A stretch of 64,000 nucleotides of DNA from an uncultured Angelakisella sp. (GCA_910585525.1 CAJUFR010000003.1:9680-73679), one strand, 5' to 3'. Numbered from the stretch's first letter, positions 13,598 through 22,915 are shown. Made by a program: numbers and translations. The notes: generated from the sequence alone by a model not told the origin.

Positions 13598-15304
13598 TCA
13601 GTACCTGTTAAAGCAGGCGAAGATCTCCTGCACCCGGGGCATGGCAAGGCCGGCGGGGACGGTTTTCTCGCCGCAGACCGCACCCAGGCCCTTTTCCTCC
13701 ACCAGCGCCATCAGCCGGGCCACCACCTCCGGGACCGGCAGCCCCGCCAGGTTTTCCCGGGCGTAGCGCACCATCTGGGCCAGGGTCTGGGTCTGCTCCC
13801 CATCCACCAGCTGTTCCAGGTACCGCAGGTCCAGTTCCCGCTCCCCCACCAAGAAGGCGGTCCTGCCCAGCCGCTTCACCTTCAGCCGCTCCTGGCGGAA
13901 GCCGTCCCCCCGGTAGTTCTTCCGGGTCTGGCTGGCGCCGGAGAGGTCCACCACCCGCCTGCCCTGGGGCAGCCGGAAGCCGGGGGCGGAGAGGGCCGGG
14001 ACCGGCCTCCCCTCCAGGGCGGCTTTGGCCCGCCGGGTGATGTCCTTGGCCCGGTAGGCGTCCATCTGGATCACCGTGCCGGCGATGTGGAAATAGGCCC
14101 CGCAGCTGCCCACCACCAGGATGAGGGAGGCCCCGGCCTTTTGGTAGATATCGGCGGCCCGCTCCAGGAAGGGGGTGATGGGCTCCTGGTCCCGGGCGAT
14201 GACCTGCTGCATCAGCTCGTCCCGGACCATGAAGTTGGTGGCGGAGGTGTCCTCGTCCATAAGGAGCAGGCGGCTGCCGGTCTCCAGCGCCTCCACGATG
14301 TTGGCCGCCTGGGAGGTGCTGCCGCTGGCGTCCAGGGTGGAGAACCGCCGGGTATCCCGGCCGCTGGGGAGGCCGGAGATAAAAAGGGAGATATCGGTAT
14401 CGGTGACCTTGCGGCCGTCCTCCGCCCGTATCTTGACGGCGGTGGCGTCGGTGATGACATACTCACGGCCGTCCCCGGCGACATGGTCGTAGACCCCCCG
14501 CTCCAGCGCCTTGAGGAGGGTGGATTTGCCGTGGTAGCCGCCTCCGGCGATGAGGGTGATCCCCCGGGGGACCCCCATCCCCCGGGTGGTCCCCCGGTGG
14601 GGCAGTTCCAGCGTCACCGCCATGGAGTCGGGGGAGAGGAAGGGCACCGCCTCCTTCATGGGCCGGTCGGAGACGCCGCTCTCCCGGGGGAGCACCGAGC
14701 CGTCGGCCACAAAGGCGGCCAGCCCCAGCCGCTCCAATTCCTGGCGGATAAACCATCTGTCCTCCGCCAGGGCCATGGTCCCGGCCAGTTCCTCCCTGGG
14801 GATGCTGCCGCAGAGGAGGGCCTGGTCCACACAGGCGGGGATGAAGTCGAAGAGGATCTTCTCCAGTTCACGGGCGTTGATGGTCCGGCCGTTGGCGGGG
14901 AAGCCCACCTCCAGCCGGAGGGTCACCGTCCCGCCCCGGACCTGGCAGCCGGTGCGCTCCAGCACCTCCTGCCCCGGGCAGGCCACCGCCAGGACGCCGC
15001 TTTTGCCGGAGCCCTTGGCCTGGTGGGAGAACCGGGACGCCTGCCGGGAGGCCCGGCGCAGCAGCAGGTCCTCCAGCGCCACCCGGCGCCAGGGGGTATC
15101 AAAGCACTCCTCCGGGAAACCGGCCACCTGGCGGTCCACCACCACGCTTAGGCGGGAGGGGGCGGCAAAGGGGTCTCCCTGGACATGGTCGATGCTGAGG
15201 GTATACCGGGGGAAGGACCAGGGGCCGGTCAGGGATTTATAGGCTGGGTAGCTTTTATGGTCGATGGCGTGTAATTCGCTGCGCAGCTGCTGCGATGTTT
15301 TCAT
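13598..15304 (-). CDS. Predicted ATPase of the ABC class
   Basis: 568 residues of the bacterial ABC_ATPase family (PF09818-like). Walker A is GGGYHGKST (near residue 245), the signature-like segment is ASGSTSQAANIVEAL, and Walker B is RLLLMDEDTSATNFM. The N-terminal third (LHAIDHKSYPAYKSLTGPW ... YTLSIDHVQGDPFA) is the family-specific part. It lacks membrane segments and an adjacent permease; its cellular role is unknown. Single gene; the start lies close to a GGAGGCC site. Confidence 0.85.
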   Translation of the reverse strand: MKTSQQLRSELHAIDHKSYPAYKSLTGPWSFPRYTLSIDHVQGDPFAAPSRLSVVVDRQVAGFPEECFDTPWRRVALEDLLLRRASRQASRFSHQAKGSGKSGVLAVACPGQEVLERTGCQVRGGTVTLRLEVGFPANGRTINARELEKILFDFIPACVDQALLCGSIPREELAGTMALAEDRWFIRQELERLGLAAFVADGSVLPRESGVSDRPMKEAVPFLSPDSMAVTLELPHRGTTRGMGVPRGITLIAGGGYHGKSTLLKALERGVYDHVAGDGREYVITDATAVKIRAEDGRKVTDTDISLFISGLPSGRDTRRFSTLDASGSTSQAANIVEALETGSRLLLMDEDTSATNFMVRDELMQQVIARDQEPITPFLERAADIYQKAGASLILVVGSCGAYFHIAGTVIQMDAYRAKDITRRAKAALEGRPVPALSAPGFRLPQGRRVVDLSGASQTRKNYRGDGFRQERLKVKRLGRTAFLVGERELDLRYLEQLVDGEQTQTLAQMVRYARENLAGLPVPEVVARLMALVEEKGLGAVCGEKTVPAGLAMPRVQEIFACFNRY

Positions 15305-15380
15305 TAGGTTGGCCTCCGAATTCTGTTTTTTTATGGGTCTATTGTAGCGCTTTTTTGGGGGGTTGTATAGGGGAAATGGG

Positions 15381-15435
15381 GGGCTCGTTCCTTTCTTGGT
15401 TTTTTCTGTTGTTTTAAAAGGCGTCTCTTCGAGCG
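15381..15435 (+). repeat. Dispersed repeat B, single copy
   Basis: The stretch beginning GGGCTCGTTCCTTTCTTGGT and ending CTTCGAGCG is related to both arms of the inverted repeat at 50787-50904 and to a shorter match on the minus strand near 17555-17565. Confidence 0.5.
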
Positions 15436-15437
15436 CC

Positions 15438-15480
15438 CCAAAAAGGAACGCCCGCCCACCTGCCGGTGAGCGGGCTGTTT
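15438..15480 (-). terminator. Terminator of the prfA-M18 operon
   Basis: GCCCGCCCACC (15450-15460) pairs with CGGTGAGCGGGC (15464-15475), followed on the minus strand by GTTCCTTTTT. Confidence 0.65.
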
Positions 15481-15512
15481 TGAAGGGAGAGCCGCGGCAG
15501 CTTGGCGCCGTC

Positions 15513-16910
15513 TTACCGATAAAACGCCGCCATCGCCTTGTAGGTCATGTACAGGTCGGCCTTGGAGATCACCTCGAAGGGGGCGTGCATCGAGAGTACC
15601 GCTACCCCCATGTCCACGGTGTTCACATTGTACTGGGAGACATACATGGCCACCGTTCCGCCGCCGCCTTGGTCCACCTTGCCCAGTTCCCCGGTCTGCC
15701 AGGTCACCCCGGCGTCCTCCAGGATGCCTTCCACAAAGGCGACGTACTCCGCCGGGGCGTCGTTGGTGGAGGACTTGCCCCGGGCGCCGGTGTACTTGGT
15801 CAGCACCGGGCCGTAGCCCAGGTAGGCGCAGTTGTGCTTTTCCGCCACCTCCGGCCAGGCGGGGTCAAAGGCGGCGCTGACGTCGGCGGACAGGCAGGCG
15901 GAGGCACGCAGGACGTGCCGCAGTTCCTTGCCCCCGGCCTGGGCCAGGTCGGCGATAAAGTCCACCAGGAAGTGGGAGTTGAGGCCGGTGACCCCGTCGC
16001 TCCCCACCTCCTCCTTGTCGGCAAAGACGGTGACGGTGGTGTGGGCGGGGCTCTTGGCCTCGATCTCCGCCATCAGCTGGGCGAAGGCGCAGACCCGGTC
16101 GTCGTGGCCGTAGGCCCCCACCATCCCCCGGTCAAGGCCCAGGTCACGGGCCTTGAAGGCCGGGACGGCGCAGAGTTCGGCGGACTGGAAGTCCCGCTCG
16201 GTGATGCCGTACTTGCCGTTCAGGAGGCTGAGGATGTTCAGCTTCACCTTTTCGCTGACCTTCTCGTCGGGGTACATCTCGCAGCCGATGAGGACGTTGA
16301 GCTGCTCCCCGGTGATCCCCTGGGTCATGGGCTTCTTCATCTGGTCGGCGCCCAGGTGGGGCAGCAGGTCGGTGACGCAGAACACCGGGTCATCGGGGTC
16401 CTCGCCGATGGTGACGGTGACGCTGCTGCCGTCCTTCTTCACCACCACGCCGTGGAGGGAGAGGGGGATGGCGGTCCACTGGTACTTCTTGATGCCGCCG
16501 TAGTAGTGGGTCTTGAGGAAGCAGAGTTCCTGCTCCTCCACCAGGGGGTTGGGCTTCAGGTCCAGCCGGGGGTTGTCGATGTGGGCGGCCTCGATGCGGA
16601 CCCCCTCCCCGATGTCCAGGGTGCCGATGGTGCTGGCGATCAGGGCCTTGCCCCGGTTGTTGAGGTACACCTTGGCCCCGGCGGGGTACTGCTTGCCGGG
16701 GACGAAGGGGACGTACCCCGCCTTCTCCAGCATCTCCACGATGATGGTCACCGCCTCCCGCTCGGTCTTGGCGCGGTCCAGGAAGGCCTTGTAGGGGACG
16801 GCGAACGCCTCCGCCGCCGCCTTATCCTCCGGGGTCATGGTCTCGGAAAGGTTCTTGGGCTGATAGAACAGCTTCTCGCGCAGTTCCTCGCCCTGGGTCT
16901 TTTCGCTCAT
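15513..16910 (-). CDS. M18 family aspartyl aminopeptidase
   Basis: 465 residues. The M18 metal ligands are visible: AHIDNPRLDL, GAYGHDDR, DKEEVGSDG and the C-terminal histidine in LSMHAPFEV. The enzyme removes N-terminal acidic residues from peptides as a dodecameric cytosolic complex with two metal ions. ATG 16910 is chosen over TTG 16916 because GGAGGAG is at proper distance and the upstream lytic transglycosylase gene ends just two bases before it, indicating coupling. Last gene of the operon starting with DUF951. Confidence 0.92.
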   Translation of the reverse strand: MSEKTQGEELREKLFYQPKNLSETMTPEDKAAAEAFAVPYKAFLDRAKTEREAVTIIVEMLEKAGYVPFVPGKQYPAGAKVYLNNRGKALIASTIGTLDIGEGVRIEAAHIDNPRLDLKPNPLVEEQELCFLKTHYYGGIKKYQWTAIPLSLHGVVVKKDGSSVTVTIGEDPDDPVFCVTDLLPHLGADQMKKPMTQGITGEQLNVLIGCEMYPDEKVSEKVKLNILSLLNGKYGITERDFQSAELCAVPAFKARDLGLDRGMVGAYGHDDRVCAFAQLMAEIEAKSPAHTTVTVFADKEEVGSDGVTGLNSHFLVDFIADLAQAGGKELRHVLRASACLSADVSAAFDPAWPEVAEKHNCAYLGYGPVLTKYTGARGKSSTNDAPAEYVAFVEGILEDAGVTWQTGELGKVDQGGGGTVAMYVSQYNVNTVDMGVAVLSMHAPFEVISKADLYMTYKAMAAFYR

Positions 16911-16912
16911 GG

Positions 16913-17512
16913 TCAAGTCTCCTCCTTTGTAGTAGTGGCTGGCCCCCTCCCCAGGTGGGGATAGAGCCGCCGGTAGAGGTCCCGGGTGTCCAGGACCTTT
17001 TTAACATAGGCATCGGTGTCCCGGTAAGGGATGGTGCTGAGGCGGTCCCCGTCGTCGGAGTACCGGCTGTCCCCCAGCCACCGGTTGACGCTGCCCCGGC
17101 CGGCGTGGTAGGCGGCCAGGGCGGTATCCTCCCCGCCGAACTCCCGCAGCAGCAGCGAGAGGTTGGTGCAGCCGTACCGCACGTTCTCCCAGGGGTCGTA
17201 GAGCAGGTCGGAGCCGGCGGCCCCCTCCTCCCCCAGGCGGTAGCGCACCCACTGGAAGGTGTCCGGGGTCAGCTGCATCAGTCCCCGGGCGTCCACCGAG
17301 GAGCGGGCGGTGGCGGAAAAGCTGCTCTCGGTACGGATGACGGCGTAGACCAGCGCCGGGTCCAGGTCCTTTTCCGCCGCCATGGGCTCGACGATGGACT
17401 GGTAGCCCAGGGGGTAGGCGGCCCGGTAAAACTGCCGCAGGCCCAGGAGCATCAGGGCCAGGCTGGCCAGGAGCACCAGGGGGAGGAATAGCTTGTCGAA
17501 AAATTTATTCAA
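16913..17512 (-). CDS. Membrane-anchored lytic transglycosylase (SLT domain)
   Basis: 199 residues from a TTG start at 17512, which has AGAGG nearby and gives MNKFFDKLFLPLVLL, a clean membrane anchor; longer readings would overlap coaE. The catalytic domain shows ALVYAVIRTESSF (catalytic glutamate in the ES pair), ARGLMQLTPDTFQW and AYHAGRGSVNRWL, the standard Slt70-like motifs. It cleaves the glycan strands of peptidoglycan at the outer face of the membrane. The stop is two bases from the M18 start. Confidence 0.88.
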   Translation of the reverse strand: MNKFFDKLFLPLVLLASLALMLLGLRQFYRAAYPLGYQSIVEPMAAEKDLDPALVYAVIRTESSFSATARSSVDARGLMQLTPDTFQWVRYRLGEEGAAGSDLLYDPWENVRYGCTNLSLLLREFGGEDTALAAYHAGRGSVNRWLGDSRYSDDGDRLSTIPYRDTDAYVKKVLDTRDLYRRLYPHLGRGPATTTKEET

Positions 17513-17576
17513 GGCGTGACCTCTGCTTTCGGGTTTCTTTTTTGGGGGGCGGGGAGGAACGAGCCAAAAACCCGCC

Positions 17577-18173
17577 CTACAGCCCCAGCTTATTCTGCAA
17601 CTCCAGCACATCCAGCCGCAGCCCCGGCATCCGCCCGGTATTGCGTATCACATGATCCACCCGTTTTTCAAAAAAATCATCCCCCGGCTGGCAAGCCATC
17701 CTCGCCTTTGCCTCGTCGGCGGTCAGGCCGTCCCGCTCCATGATCCGGCGCAGGCGGTCCTCCGGCGGCGCCAGCACCGCCACCACCCGCTGGCAGAGGA
17801 TATCCGCCCCGCTTTGGTAAAGGGTGGGGGCGTCCAGGAACACCGCCCGGTCCCCCGCCTTCTCCCGCTTGGCCAGCGTATGCAAAATGCTGGCCAGGAT
17901 GTAGGGGTAGATGATGCTCTCCATCCGCTTCAGCTTGCGGCGGTCGGCAAAGACGATGGAGGCCAGCTTGCGGCGGTTCAGTTCCCCGTCCTTGTCCACG
18001 ATGGCGGAGGAGAACTCCACCGCCAGGTCCAGCAGGCACCGCTGCCCCCGGCGCACCACCTGGCGGGAGACCTGGTCGCAGTCGATAACGCTGATCCGCT
18101 CCCACTCCCCCAGTAAACGGCAGACGATAGACTTCCCCGCGCCGGTGGGCCCGGTGATGCCGACTACCATCAT
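17577..18173 (-). CDS. coaE: Dephospho-CoA kinase
   Basis: 198 residues. P-loop GITGPTGAGKS at the N-terminus, VIDCDQVSRQVV (the Asp-containing CoaE motif) and the LAPPEDRLRRIMERDGLTADEAKARM lid region are diagnostic in shorter pieces. It makes the last step of coenzyme A synthesis, phosphorylating the 3'-OH of dephospho-CoA. It lies 90 bases after tsaC in the same operon. Confidence 0.92.
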   Translation of the reverse strand: MMVVGITGPTGAGKSIVCRLLGEWERISVIDCDQVSRQVVRRGQRCLLDLAVEFSSAIVDKDGELNRRKLASIVFADRRKLKRMESIIYPYILASILHTLAKREKAGDRAVFLDAPTLYQSGADILCQRVVAVLAPPEDRLRRIMERDGLTADEAKARMACQPGDDFFEKRVDHVIRNTGRMPGLRLDVLELQNKLGL

Positions 18174-18263
18174 CCCTTGTTGTTCCCCTTTCTATCTTCC
18201 TTTATGTCCGCGAATACCGAATTACCCAGAGGCCCCCCCTCAGAAGCCGCTGCGTCTTTTTTC

Positions 18264-19313
18264 TCAAACCTCAACCACCCGGAAGGCGGCGGCACGGATC
18301 AGGCGGTTGTAGACCGCCAGTCCCACCCCGTCGGGGGCGGGGGCGTGGATGTAGACCTTTTTGGCCCCCGTCCGGTCCAGCTGCCGCAGCAGGTCGAAGA
18401 GACGCTCCGCCTGGGCGGCGTGGTCCTCCCGTCCGCCGTAGCAGAGCACCGGCTCCCGCAGGGGCAGGTCCTGGGTGAAGCACATGGCGTGCTCCCCCGG
18501 CTGGCGGCAGTTCTCCAGATACCGCCGGTAGCCCTCGGTGCTGCCCTTTACCAGCACCACCTCCGCCCGGGGGGCGTAGTGCTTGTACTTCATGCCGGGG
18601 GAGGGGGCTTTCTCCCCTTCCTCCAGGTGTTCCAGCACCCCCCGGTCCACCACCACCTCCCCCAGCGCCTGGCGCAGCTGCTCCAGGGTCACCGCCCCGG
18701 GGCGGAGGAGACGGGGGCGGCGGCTGCCGTCCGGCCCCCGGCAGAGGGAGAGGACGGTGGATTCCACACCCACCCCGCAGTCCCCGGCCTGGAGGATGGC
18801 GTCCACCCGGCCCATCAGGTCATCCCGGCAGTGCCGCCAGGTGGTGGGGCTGGGGCTGCCGGAGCGGTTGGCCGACGGCGCCGCCAGGGGCACCCCCGCC
18901 TCCCGGATGACGGCGCGGGCCACCGGGTCCGAGGGCATCCGCACCGCCACCGTGTCCAGCCCGCCGGAGGTGGTCTCCGGCACCAGGGCGGACTTTTCCA
19001 GGATGATGGTCAGGGGGCCGGGCCAGAACCGTTCCGCCAGCCCCTTGGCCTCCGGGGGGACCTCCTTTACCAGGGGGGGCCACTCCTCCATCCCCTGGAT
19101 GTGGACGATGAGAGGATTGTCCGAGGGCCGGCCCTTGGCGGCGTATATCCTGCCGGTGGCGGCGGGGTCCAGGGCGTTGCCCGCCAGGCCGTAGACCGTC
19201 TCGGTGGGGATGGCGACGATGCCCCCCTCCCGCAGTATCCTCCCCGCCAGGGCGATGCTCTCCCGGTCCCTCTCCGGGTCCCGGGCCGGGAGGAGCAGTG
19301 TCTCCTTTTCCAT
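18264..19313 (-). CDS. tsaC: L-threonylcarbamoyladenylate synthase (Sua5/TsaC)
   Basis: 349 residues, the long Sua5 form. The N-terminal YrdC domain has GGIVAIPTETVYGLAGNA and KGRPSDNPLIVHI, with the C-terminal Sua5 domain (residues about 220-349, PSPGMKYKHYAPRAEVVLV) that lids the active site. It makes threonylcarbamoyl-AMP for t6A37 of ANN-decoding tRNAs. ATG 19313 shares one base with the prfA stop (TGATG), so translation is coupled. Confidence 0.92.
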   Translation of the reverse strand: MEKETLLLPARDPERDRESIALAGRILREGGIVAIPTETVYGLAGNALDPAATGRIYAAKGRPSDNPLIVHIQGMEEWPPLVKEVPPEAKGLAERFWPGPLTIILEKSALVPETTSGGLDTVAVRMPSDPVARAVIREAGVPLAAPSANRSGSPSPTTWRHCRDDLMGRVDAILQAGDCGVGVESTVLSLCRGPDGSRRPRLLRPGAVTLEQLRQALGEVVVDRGVLEHLEEGEKAPSPGMKYKHYAPRAEVVLVKGSTEGYRRYLENCRQPGEHAMCFTQDLPLREPVLCYGGREDHAAQAERLFDLLRQLDRTGAKKVYIHAPAPDGVGLAVYNRLIRAAAFRVVEV

Positions 19314-20398
19314 CACGTTTCCCCCTGGGCCCGCAGCTTCTCCGCCTGGTCGGCGGTGATGAGGGCGTCGGTGATCTCGGCAAGGTCCCCGTCCATGACG
19401 GCGTCGATCTTGTACAGGGTCAGGCCGATGCGGTGGTCGGTGACCCGGCCCTGGGGGAAGTTGTAGGTGCGGATCCGCTCGCTGCGGTCACCGGTGCCCA
19501 CCTGGCTGCGCCGGGCGGAGGCGATCTCGGCGTCCTGGGCCTGCTGCCGCTGCTCCAGCAGGCGGCTGCGGAGCACCCGCATGGCCTTGTCCTTGTTCTT
19601 GTACTGGCTGCGCTCGTCCTGGCACTCCACCACCAGGCCGGTGGGCAGGTGGGTGATGCGGATGGCGGACTCGGTCTTGTTGATGTGCTGGCCCCCGGCC
19701 CCGCTGGAGCGGTAGGTGTCGATCTTCAGGTCCTTGGGGTCGATCTGCACCTCCACCTCCTCCGCCTCCGGCAGCACCGCCACCGTGACGGTGCTGGTGT
19801 GGATGCGGCCCTGGGTCTCGGTCTCCGGCACCCGCTGGACCCGGTGGACGCCGCTCTCGTACTTGAGGCGGCTGTAGGCCCCCTCCCCCTGTACCGAGAA
19901 GCTGACCTCCTTCACCCCGCCCAGTTCGGTCTCGTTGATGCCCAAAAGCTCGGTCCGCCAGCCCAGCCGCTGGACGTACATGGTGTACATCCGGTAAAGG
20001 CTGCCCGCAAAGAGGGCGGCTTCCTCCCCCCCGGCGCCCCCCCGTATCTCCACGATGACGCTGCGCTGGTCGTTGGGGTCCTTGGGCAGCAGCATCAGCT
20101 TCAGCTGGCGCTCCCGGTCCTCCATGGCGGCGGCGCTGGTCTCCAGTTCCTCCTCCACCATCTGGCGGAAGTCATGGTCCAGCCCCCCCTGGTCCAGCAG
20201 TTCCCTGGCCTCCCGGTGGGACCCCTCCGCCTTGCGGTAGCTTCGCCAGCACTCCACCAGGGGGCCCAGGTTATTGTATTCCTTCATCAGCCCGGTGTAC
20301 CGCTGGCTGTCCCCGATCACCGCCGGGTCGCTGAGGAGATGGGTCAACTCCTCATACCGCAATTCCACCGAGGCCAGCTGCCCCAAAAAGTCCGCCAT
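19313..20398 (-). CDS. prfA: Peptide chain release factor 1
   Basis: 361 residues. The GGQ motif is in SSGAGGQHINKTESA and the RF1-type anticodon-like motif is PET in VQRVPETETQGR (PxT class, for UAG/UAA). It hydrolyses peptidyl-tRNA at stop codons. It follows DUF951 by 13 bases; both come from the promoter at 20642-20670. Confidence 0.95.
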   Translation of the reverse strand: MADFLGQLASVELRYEELTHLLSDPAVIGDSQRYTGLMKEYNNLGPLVECWRSYRKAEGSHREARELLDQGGLDHDFRQMVEEELETSAAAMEDRERQLKLMLLPKDPNDQRSVIVEIRGGAGGEEAALFAGSLYRMYTMYVQRLGWRTELLGINETELGGVKEVSFSVQGEGAYSRLKYESGVHRVQRVPETETQGRIHTSTVTVAVLPEAEEVEVQIDPKDLKIDTYRSSGAGGQHINKTESAIRITHLPTGLVVECQDERSQYKNKDKAMRVLRSRLLEQRQQAQDAEIASARRSQVGTGDRSERIRTYNFPQGRVTDHRIGLTLYKIDAVMDGDLAEITDALITADQAEKLRAQGET

Positions 20399-20411
20399 CT
20401 CCCTGCCTCCT

Positions 20412-20606
20412 CTATGGCTGTCCGGGCTGGTCCCGGAGTATCCTTCGGATGTTCTTTTCCACCTTCAGCCGGGGGGCCTCCACCAGGTGGCCGCACCGTT
20501 GGCACTGTATCTTAAAATCCATCCCCGCCCGCATCACCAAAAACTGCTTGCAGCCGCAGGGATGGGGCTTTTTCATCTCCAGCAGGTCCCCCACCCGCAC
20601 ATCCAT
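20412..20606 (-). CDS. DUF951 family small protein
   Basis: 64 residues, MDVRVGDLLEMKKPHPCG ... IQCQRCGHLVEAPR. The CGC and CxxC cysteines suggest a zinc-binding knuckle, and the family is widespread in Firmicutes with no known function. GGGAGG precedes the start. First gene of the prfA operon. Confidence 0.88.
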   Translation of the reverse strand: MDVRVGDLLEMKKPHPCGCKQFLVMRAGMDFKIQCQRCGHLVEAPRLKVEKNIRRILRDQPGQP

Positions 20607-20641
20607 CCTCCCGCCCCCTTTTCATGCTCTGTTAACAGCTT

Positions 20642-20670
20642 ATTATAGCACGGGGGACGGGGAATGGCAA
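20642..20670 (-). promoter_or_regulatory. Promoter of the DUF951-prfA-tsaC-coaE operon
   Basis: Minus strand: TTGCCA (20670-20665), 17 bases, TATAAT (20647-20642). The palindrome CTGTTAACAG lies just downstream near 20630. Confidence 0.6.
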
Positions 20671-20711
20671 ATGTTTTTCCGGGGGGAGGGAGGATATTTC
20701 CGGCACCGGGA

Positions 20712-20746
20712 CCAGCCCCGCCCCCCTGGCCGGGGGACGGGGCTGG
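20712..20746 (-). terminator. Strong GC hairpin after DD-carboxypeptidase gene
   Basis: CCAGCCCCGCCCCCC pairs with GGGGGACGGGGCTGG around a short loop. There is no clear T-run, so termination efficiency is uncertain. Confidence 0.45.
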
Positions 20747-20775
20747 GGGGGCTTTCCGGCGGGGGGGAGGGGTCC

Positions 20776-22029
20776 TTACCCCATGGTGACAAGGCACCGC
20801 CCCAGGATGCCCAGCGCCCGGGCGAAACTCATCCGGTCCACCGCCCCGGCGGCCAGGATGGGGTATTCGGCCACCCGCTCCCCGTCCACGCAGACGGCGA
20901 CGCTGCCCAGCTGCTGCCCTTCCTCCACCGGGGCGGCGATCGACTCCGGCAGGATGATGTCCTGGGTGATGCTGTCCAGCTTGCCCTTCTCCACCAGGAT
21001 GCCCTCCGGCGGGCGGCAGGCTACCTCCACCTGGGTCCCCACACCGCCGGTCACCGGCACCGGCAGGATGTTTTCCGGCGGGGTCAAGGGGGCCTGCATA
21101 AAGTTTGCAAAACCCCAGTCCAGCAGCGACCGGGCGGCGGCGAACCGGTGGTCGGAGGTGTCCGCCCCCATCACCACCGCGATGAGCCCCAGGCCGTCCC
21201 GGCTGGCGGTGGCGGAAAGGCAGCTGCCCGCCCCGCTGGTGGTGCCGGTCTTTAGGCCGGTGGCCCCCTGGTAGAACCGCACCATCCGGTTGGTGTTCAC
21301 CAGCTGGGTCTCTCCCCCCCGGAGGGTGTCCATCCAGACGGTGGAGTAGTTTAGGATGAGGGGGTGCTCCAGCAGCGCCCGGGACATGATGGCGATGTCC
21401 TTGGCGGTGGAAAGATGCCCCTCCTGGTCCAGGCCGGCGGCGCAGCGGAAGGTGGTGCCGGTCATCCCCAGTTCCTGGGCCCGCTGGTTCATCAGCTGGA
21501 CAAAGGCCTCCTCGCTGCCGGCGATGTACTCGGCCAGGCAGACGGTGGCGTCGTTGGCGCTGGCGATGGCGGCGGCCTTTAAAAGTTCGTCCACCGTCAT
21601 CGTCTCCCCGGGCTTGAGCCATATCTGGCTGCCGCCGTACCCGGCGGCCACGTCGGAGCAGGTGACCTGGTCGGTAAGGGCGATCTTGCCGCTGTCGATG
21701 GCCTCCATCACCAGCAGCAGCGACATGATCTTGGTGATGGAGGCGGGGGGCAGCTGCAGGTCCTCGTTTTCGGCGTAGAGGATGGCGCCGCTGCCCTGCT
21801 CCATCAGCACGGCGGACTTCACCGGCAGGTCGACGCCGGGGGTGATGCTGGCGGCCAGCGTCTTTTCCGCCTCGATGACGTCGGTGCTCAGGGCGGCGAT
21901 GGCCGCCTCCTCCGGCAGCAGGGGGGCGATCTCCTCGGCGGCGAAGGCGGGGAGGGGCAGGAGCAGCAGCAGAGCCAGCAGCAGGGCCAGGGCCCCCTTC
22001 CGGCGGCGGGGAAGATGGGTTCGTTTCAT
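20776..22029 (-). CDS. D-alanyl-D-alanine carboxypeptidase (S11, DacF/PBP5 type)
   Basis: 417 residues. ATG 22029 follows GGAAAGGA and gives a signal peptide (MKRTHLPRRRKG, a leucine-rich core, AFA-AEE). Active-site motifs of S11 enzymes: PPASITK (S-x-x-K), IASAND (S-x-N) and GLKTGTTSGAG (KTG). A PBP5-type C-terminal beta domain follows (residues about 310-400). It trims the terminal D-Ala of peptidoglycan pentapeptides outside the cell. No C-terminal amphipathic anchor is obvious. Confidence 0.9.
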   Translation of the reverse strand: MKRTHLPRRRKGALALLLALLLLLPLPAFAAEEIAPLLPEEAAIAALSTDVIEAEKTLAASITPGVDLPVKSAVLMEQGSGAILYAENEDLQLPPASITKIMSLLLVMEAIDSGKIALTDQVTCSDVAAGYGGSQIWLKPGETMTVDELLKAAAIASANDATVCLAEYIAGSEEAFVQLMNQRAQELGMTGTTFRCAAGLDQEGHLSTAKDIAIMSRALLEHPLILNYSTVWMDTLRGGETQLVNTNRMVRFYQGATGLKTGTTSGAGSCLSATASRDGLGLIAVVMGADTSDHRFAAARSLLDWGFANFMQAPLTPPENILPVPVTGGVGTQVEVACRPPEGILVEKGKLDSITQDIILPESIAAPVEEGQQLGSVAVCVDGERVAEYPILAAGAVDRMSFARALGILGRCLVTMG

Positions 22030-22123
22030 GGCAAACGCTTCCTTTCCGGCAGGATGATGTGTGATGGATGATGGATGTTCAGACATCCTATCTATATGCC
22101 GGCGGCGGGCTGTCCCAATACCA

Positions 22124-22155
22124 CAAAAAAAGCCCCCCGGCAGGCGGCCGGAGGG
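22124..22155 (-). terminator. Terminator of the GntR gene
   Basis: CCCTCCGGC and GCCGGGGGG stem on the minus strand followed by a run of seven T. Confidence 0.75.
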
Positions 22156-22162
22156 AGGATCC

Positions 22163-22834
22163 TTATTCCTTCCCCTGTTTTTTCAGTACCTCGGCCAGCT
22201 TGGCCTTGGTCAGTTCCAGGTGGAGGCGGTTGTACTTTTCCGCCTCCTCCATCTGGCCGGTGACCAGGGAGTGGACGATCTGCCGGTGCTCGGTCATGGA
22301 GTTGTTGAACCGGGCCAGGTCGATGAGGGAGTAGATGCAGAACTGCTTGATCATCGAGTAGATGTCGCTGTAGGACTTCACCAGAAACTGGTTGCCGCAC
22401 AGCTGGATGAGGTAGTGGTGGAACTGGATATCGGCGGCGATGTAGCTTTTCCGGTCCCCGGTGGCGTGGGTGCGGTCGATGTGCCCCAAAAGTTCCAGCA
22501 GCGTCTCCTTCTCCTGGCTGCCCAGTTCCGGGCGGGTGTGGAGGATGGCGAAGGACTCCATCATGATCCGCAGGTCAAAGACGTCCTCGATGTCCCGGAT
22601 GGAGAACTCCCGGACGAACACCCCCTTGTTGGGGATGTTCCGCACCAGGCCGTCCCGGCCCAGCTGCAGCAGCGCCTCCCGCACCGGGGAACGGCTCACC
22701 CGCAGCCGCTGGGAGAGTTCCTTTTCCTGGAGCCAGTAGCCCGGCTCGTAGACCCCCTGGCATATCTCGTTTTTCAGAAGCTGATACACCTGGTCCCGGA
22801 TGGTGTTGGCGATGGGGAGTTTGGGAAGTTCCAC
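22163..22834 (-). CDS. GntR-family regulator, FCD (FadR-like) subfamily
   Basis: 223 residues from GTG 22834, which has GGGAGGG in front; an upstream TTG frame extension lacks a site. The winged helix is TIRDQVYQLLKNEICQGVY ... SQRLRVSRSPVREALLQL. The all-helical FCD effector domain follows from about residue 80 (FDLRIMMESFAI, with histidines in QFHHYLIQLCGN and a late H in EHRQIVHSLVTG that usually bind metal). FCD regulators respond to organic acids. It is a lone gene, so the target is unclear, but two palindromes upstream suggest autoregulation. Confidence 0.88.
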   Translation of the reverse strand: MELPKLPIANTIRDQVYQLLKNEICQGVYEPGYWLQEKELSQRLRVSRSPVREALLQLGRDGLVRNIPNKGVFVREFSIRDIEDVFDLRIMMESFAILHTRPELGSQEKETLLELLGHIDRTHATGDRKSYIAADIQFHHYLIQLCGNQFLVKSYSDIYSMIKQFCIYSLIDLARFNNSMTEHRQIVHSLVTGQMEEAEKYNRLHLELTKAKLAEVLKKQGKE

Positions 22835-22882
22835 GGTGTATCCCTCCCTTTCTTTCGGATGATATACCAAATCTTCCGTACT

Positions 22883-22915
22883 ATTATACCATGAAGCAAA
22901 GCGGAATGGTATAAT
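22883..22915. promoter_or_regulatory. Inverted repeat with extended -10 upstream of gntR
   Basis: ATTATACCAT (22883-22892) and ATGGTATAAT (22906-22915), 13-base spacer. The minus-strand copy reads TGGTATAAT, an extended -10, 49 bases before the GntR start. Confidence 0.5.

Noticed and set aside
16911..16916. TTG start of the M18 aminopeptidase
   Set aside because: ATG 16910 has better ribosome binding site spacing and lies just behind the upstream gene's stop.
15363..16964. 533-codon plus-strand frame over the M18 aminopeptidase
   Set aside because: Shadow of the real gene; composition is biased and no motif is found.
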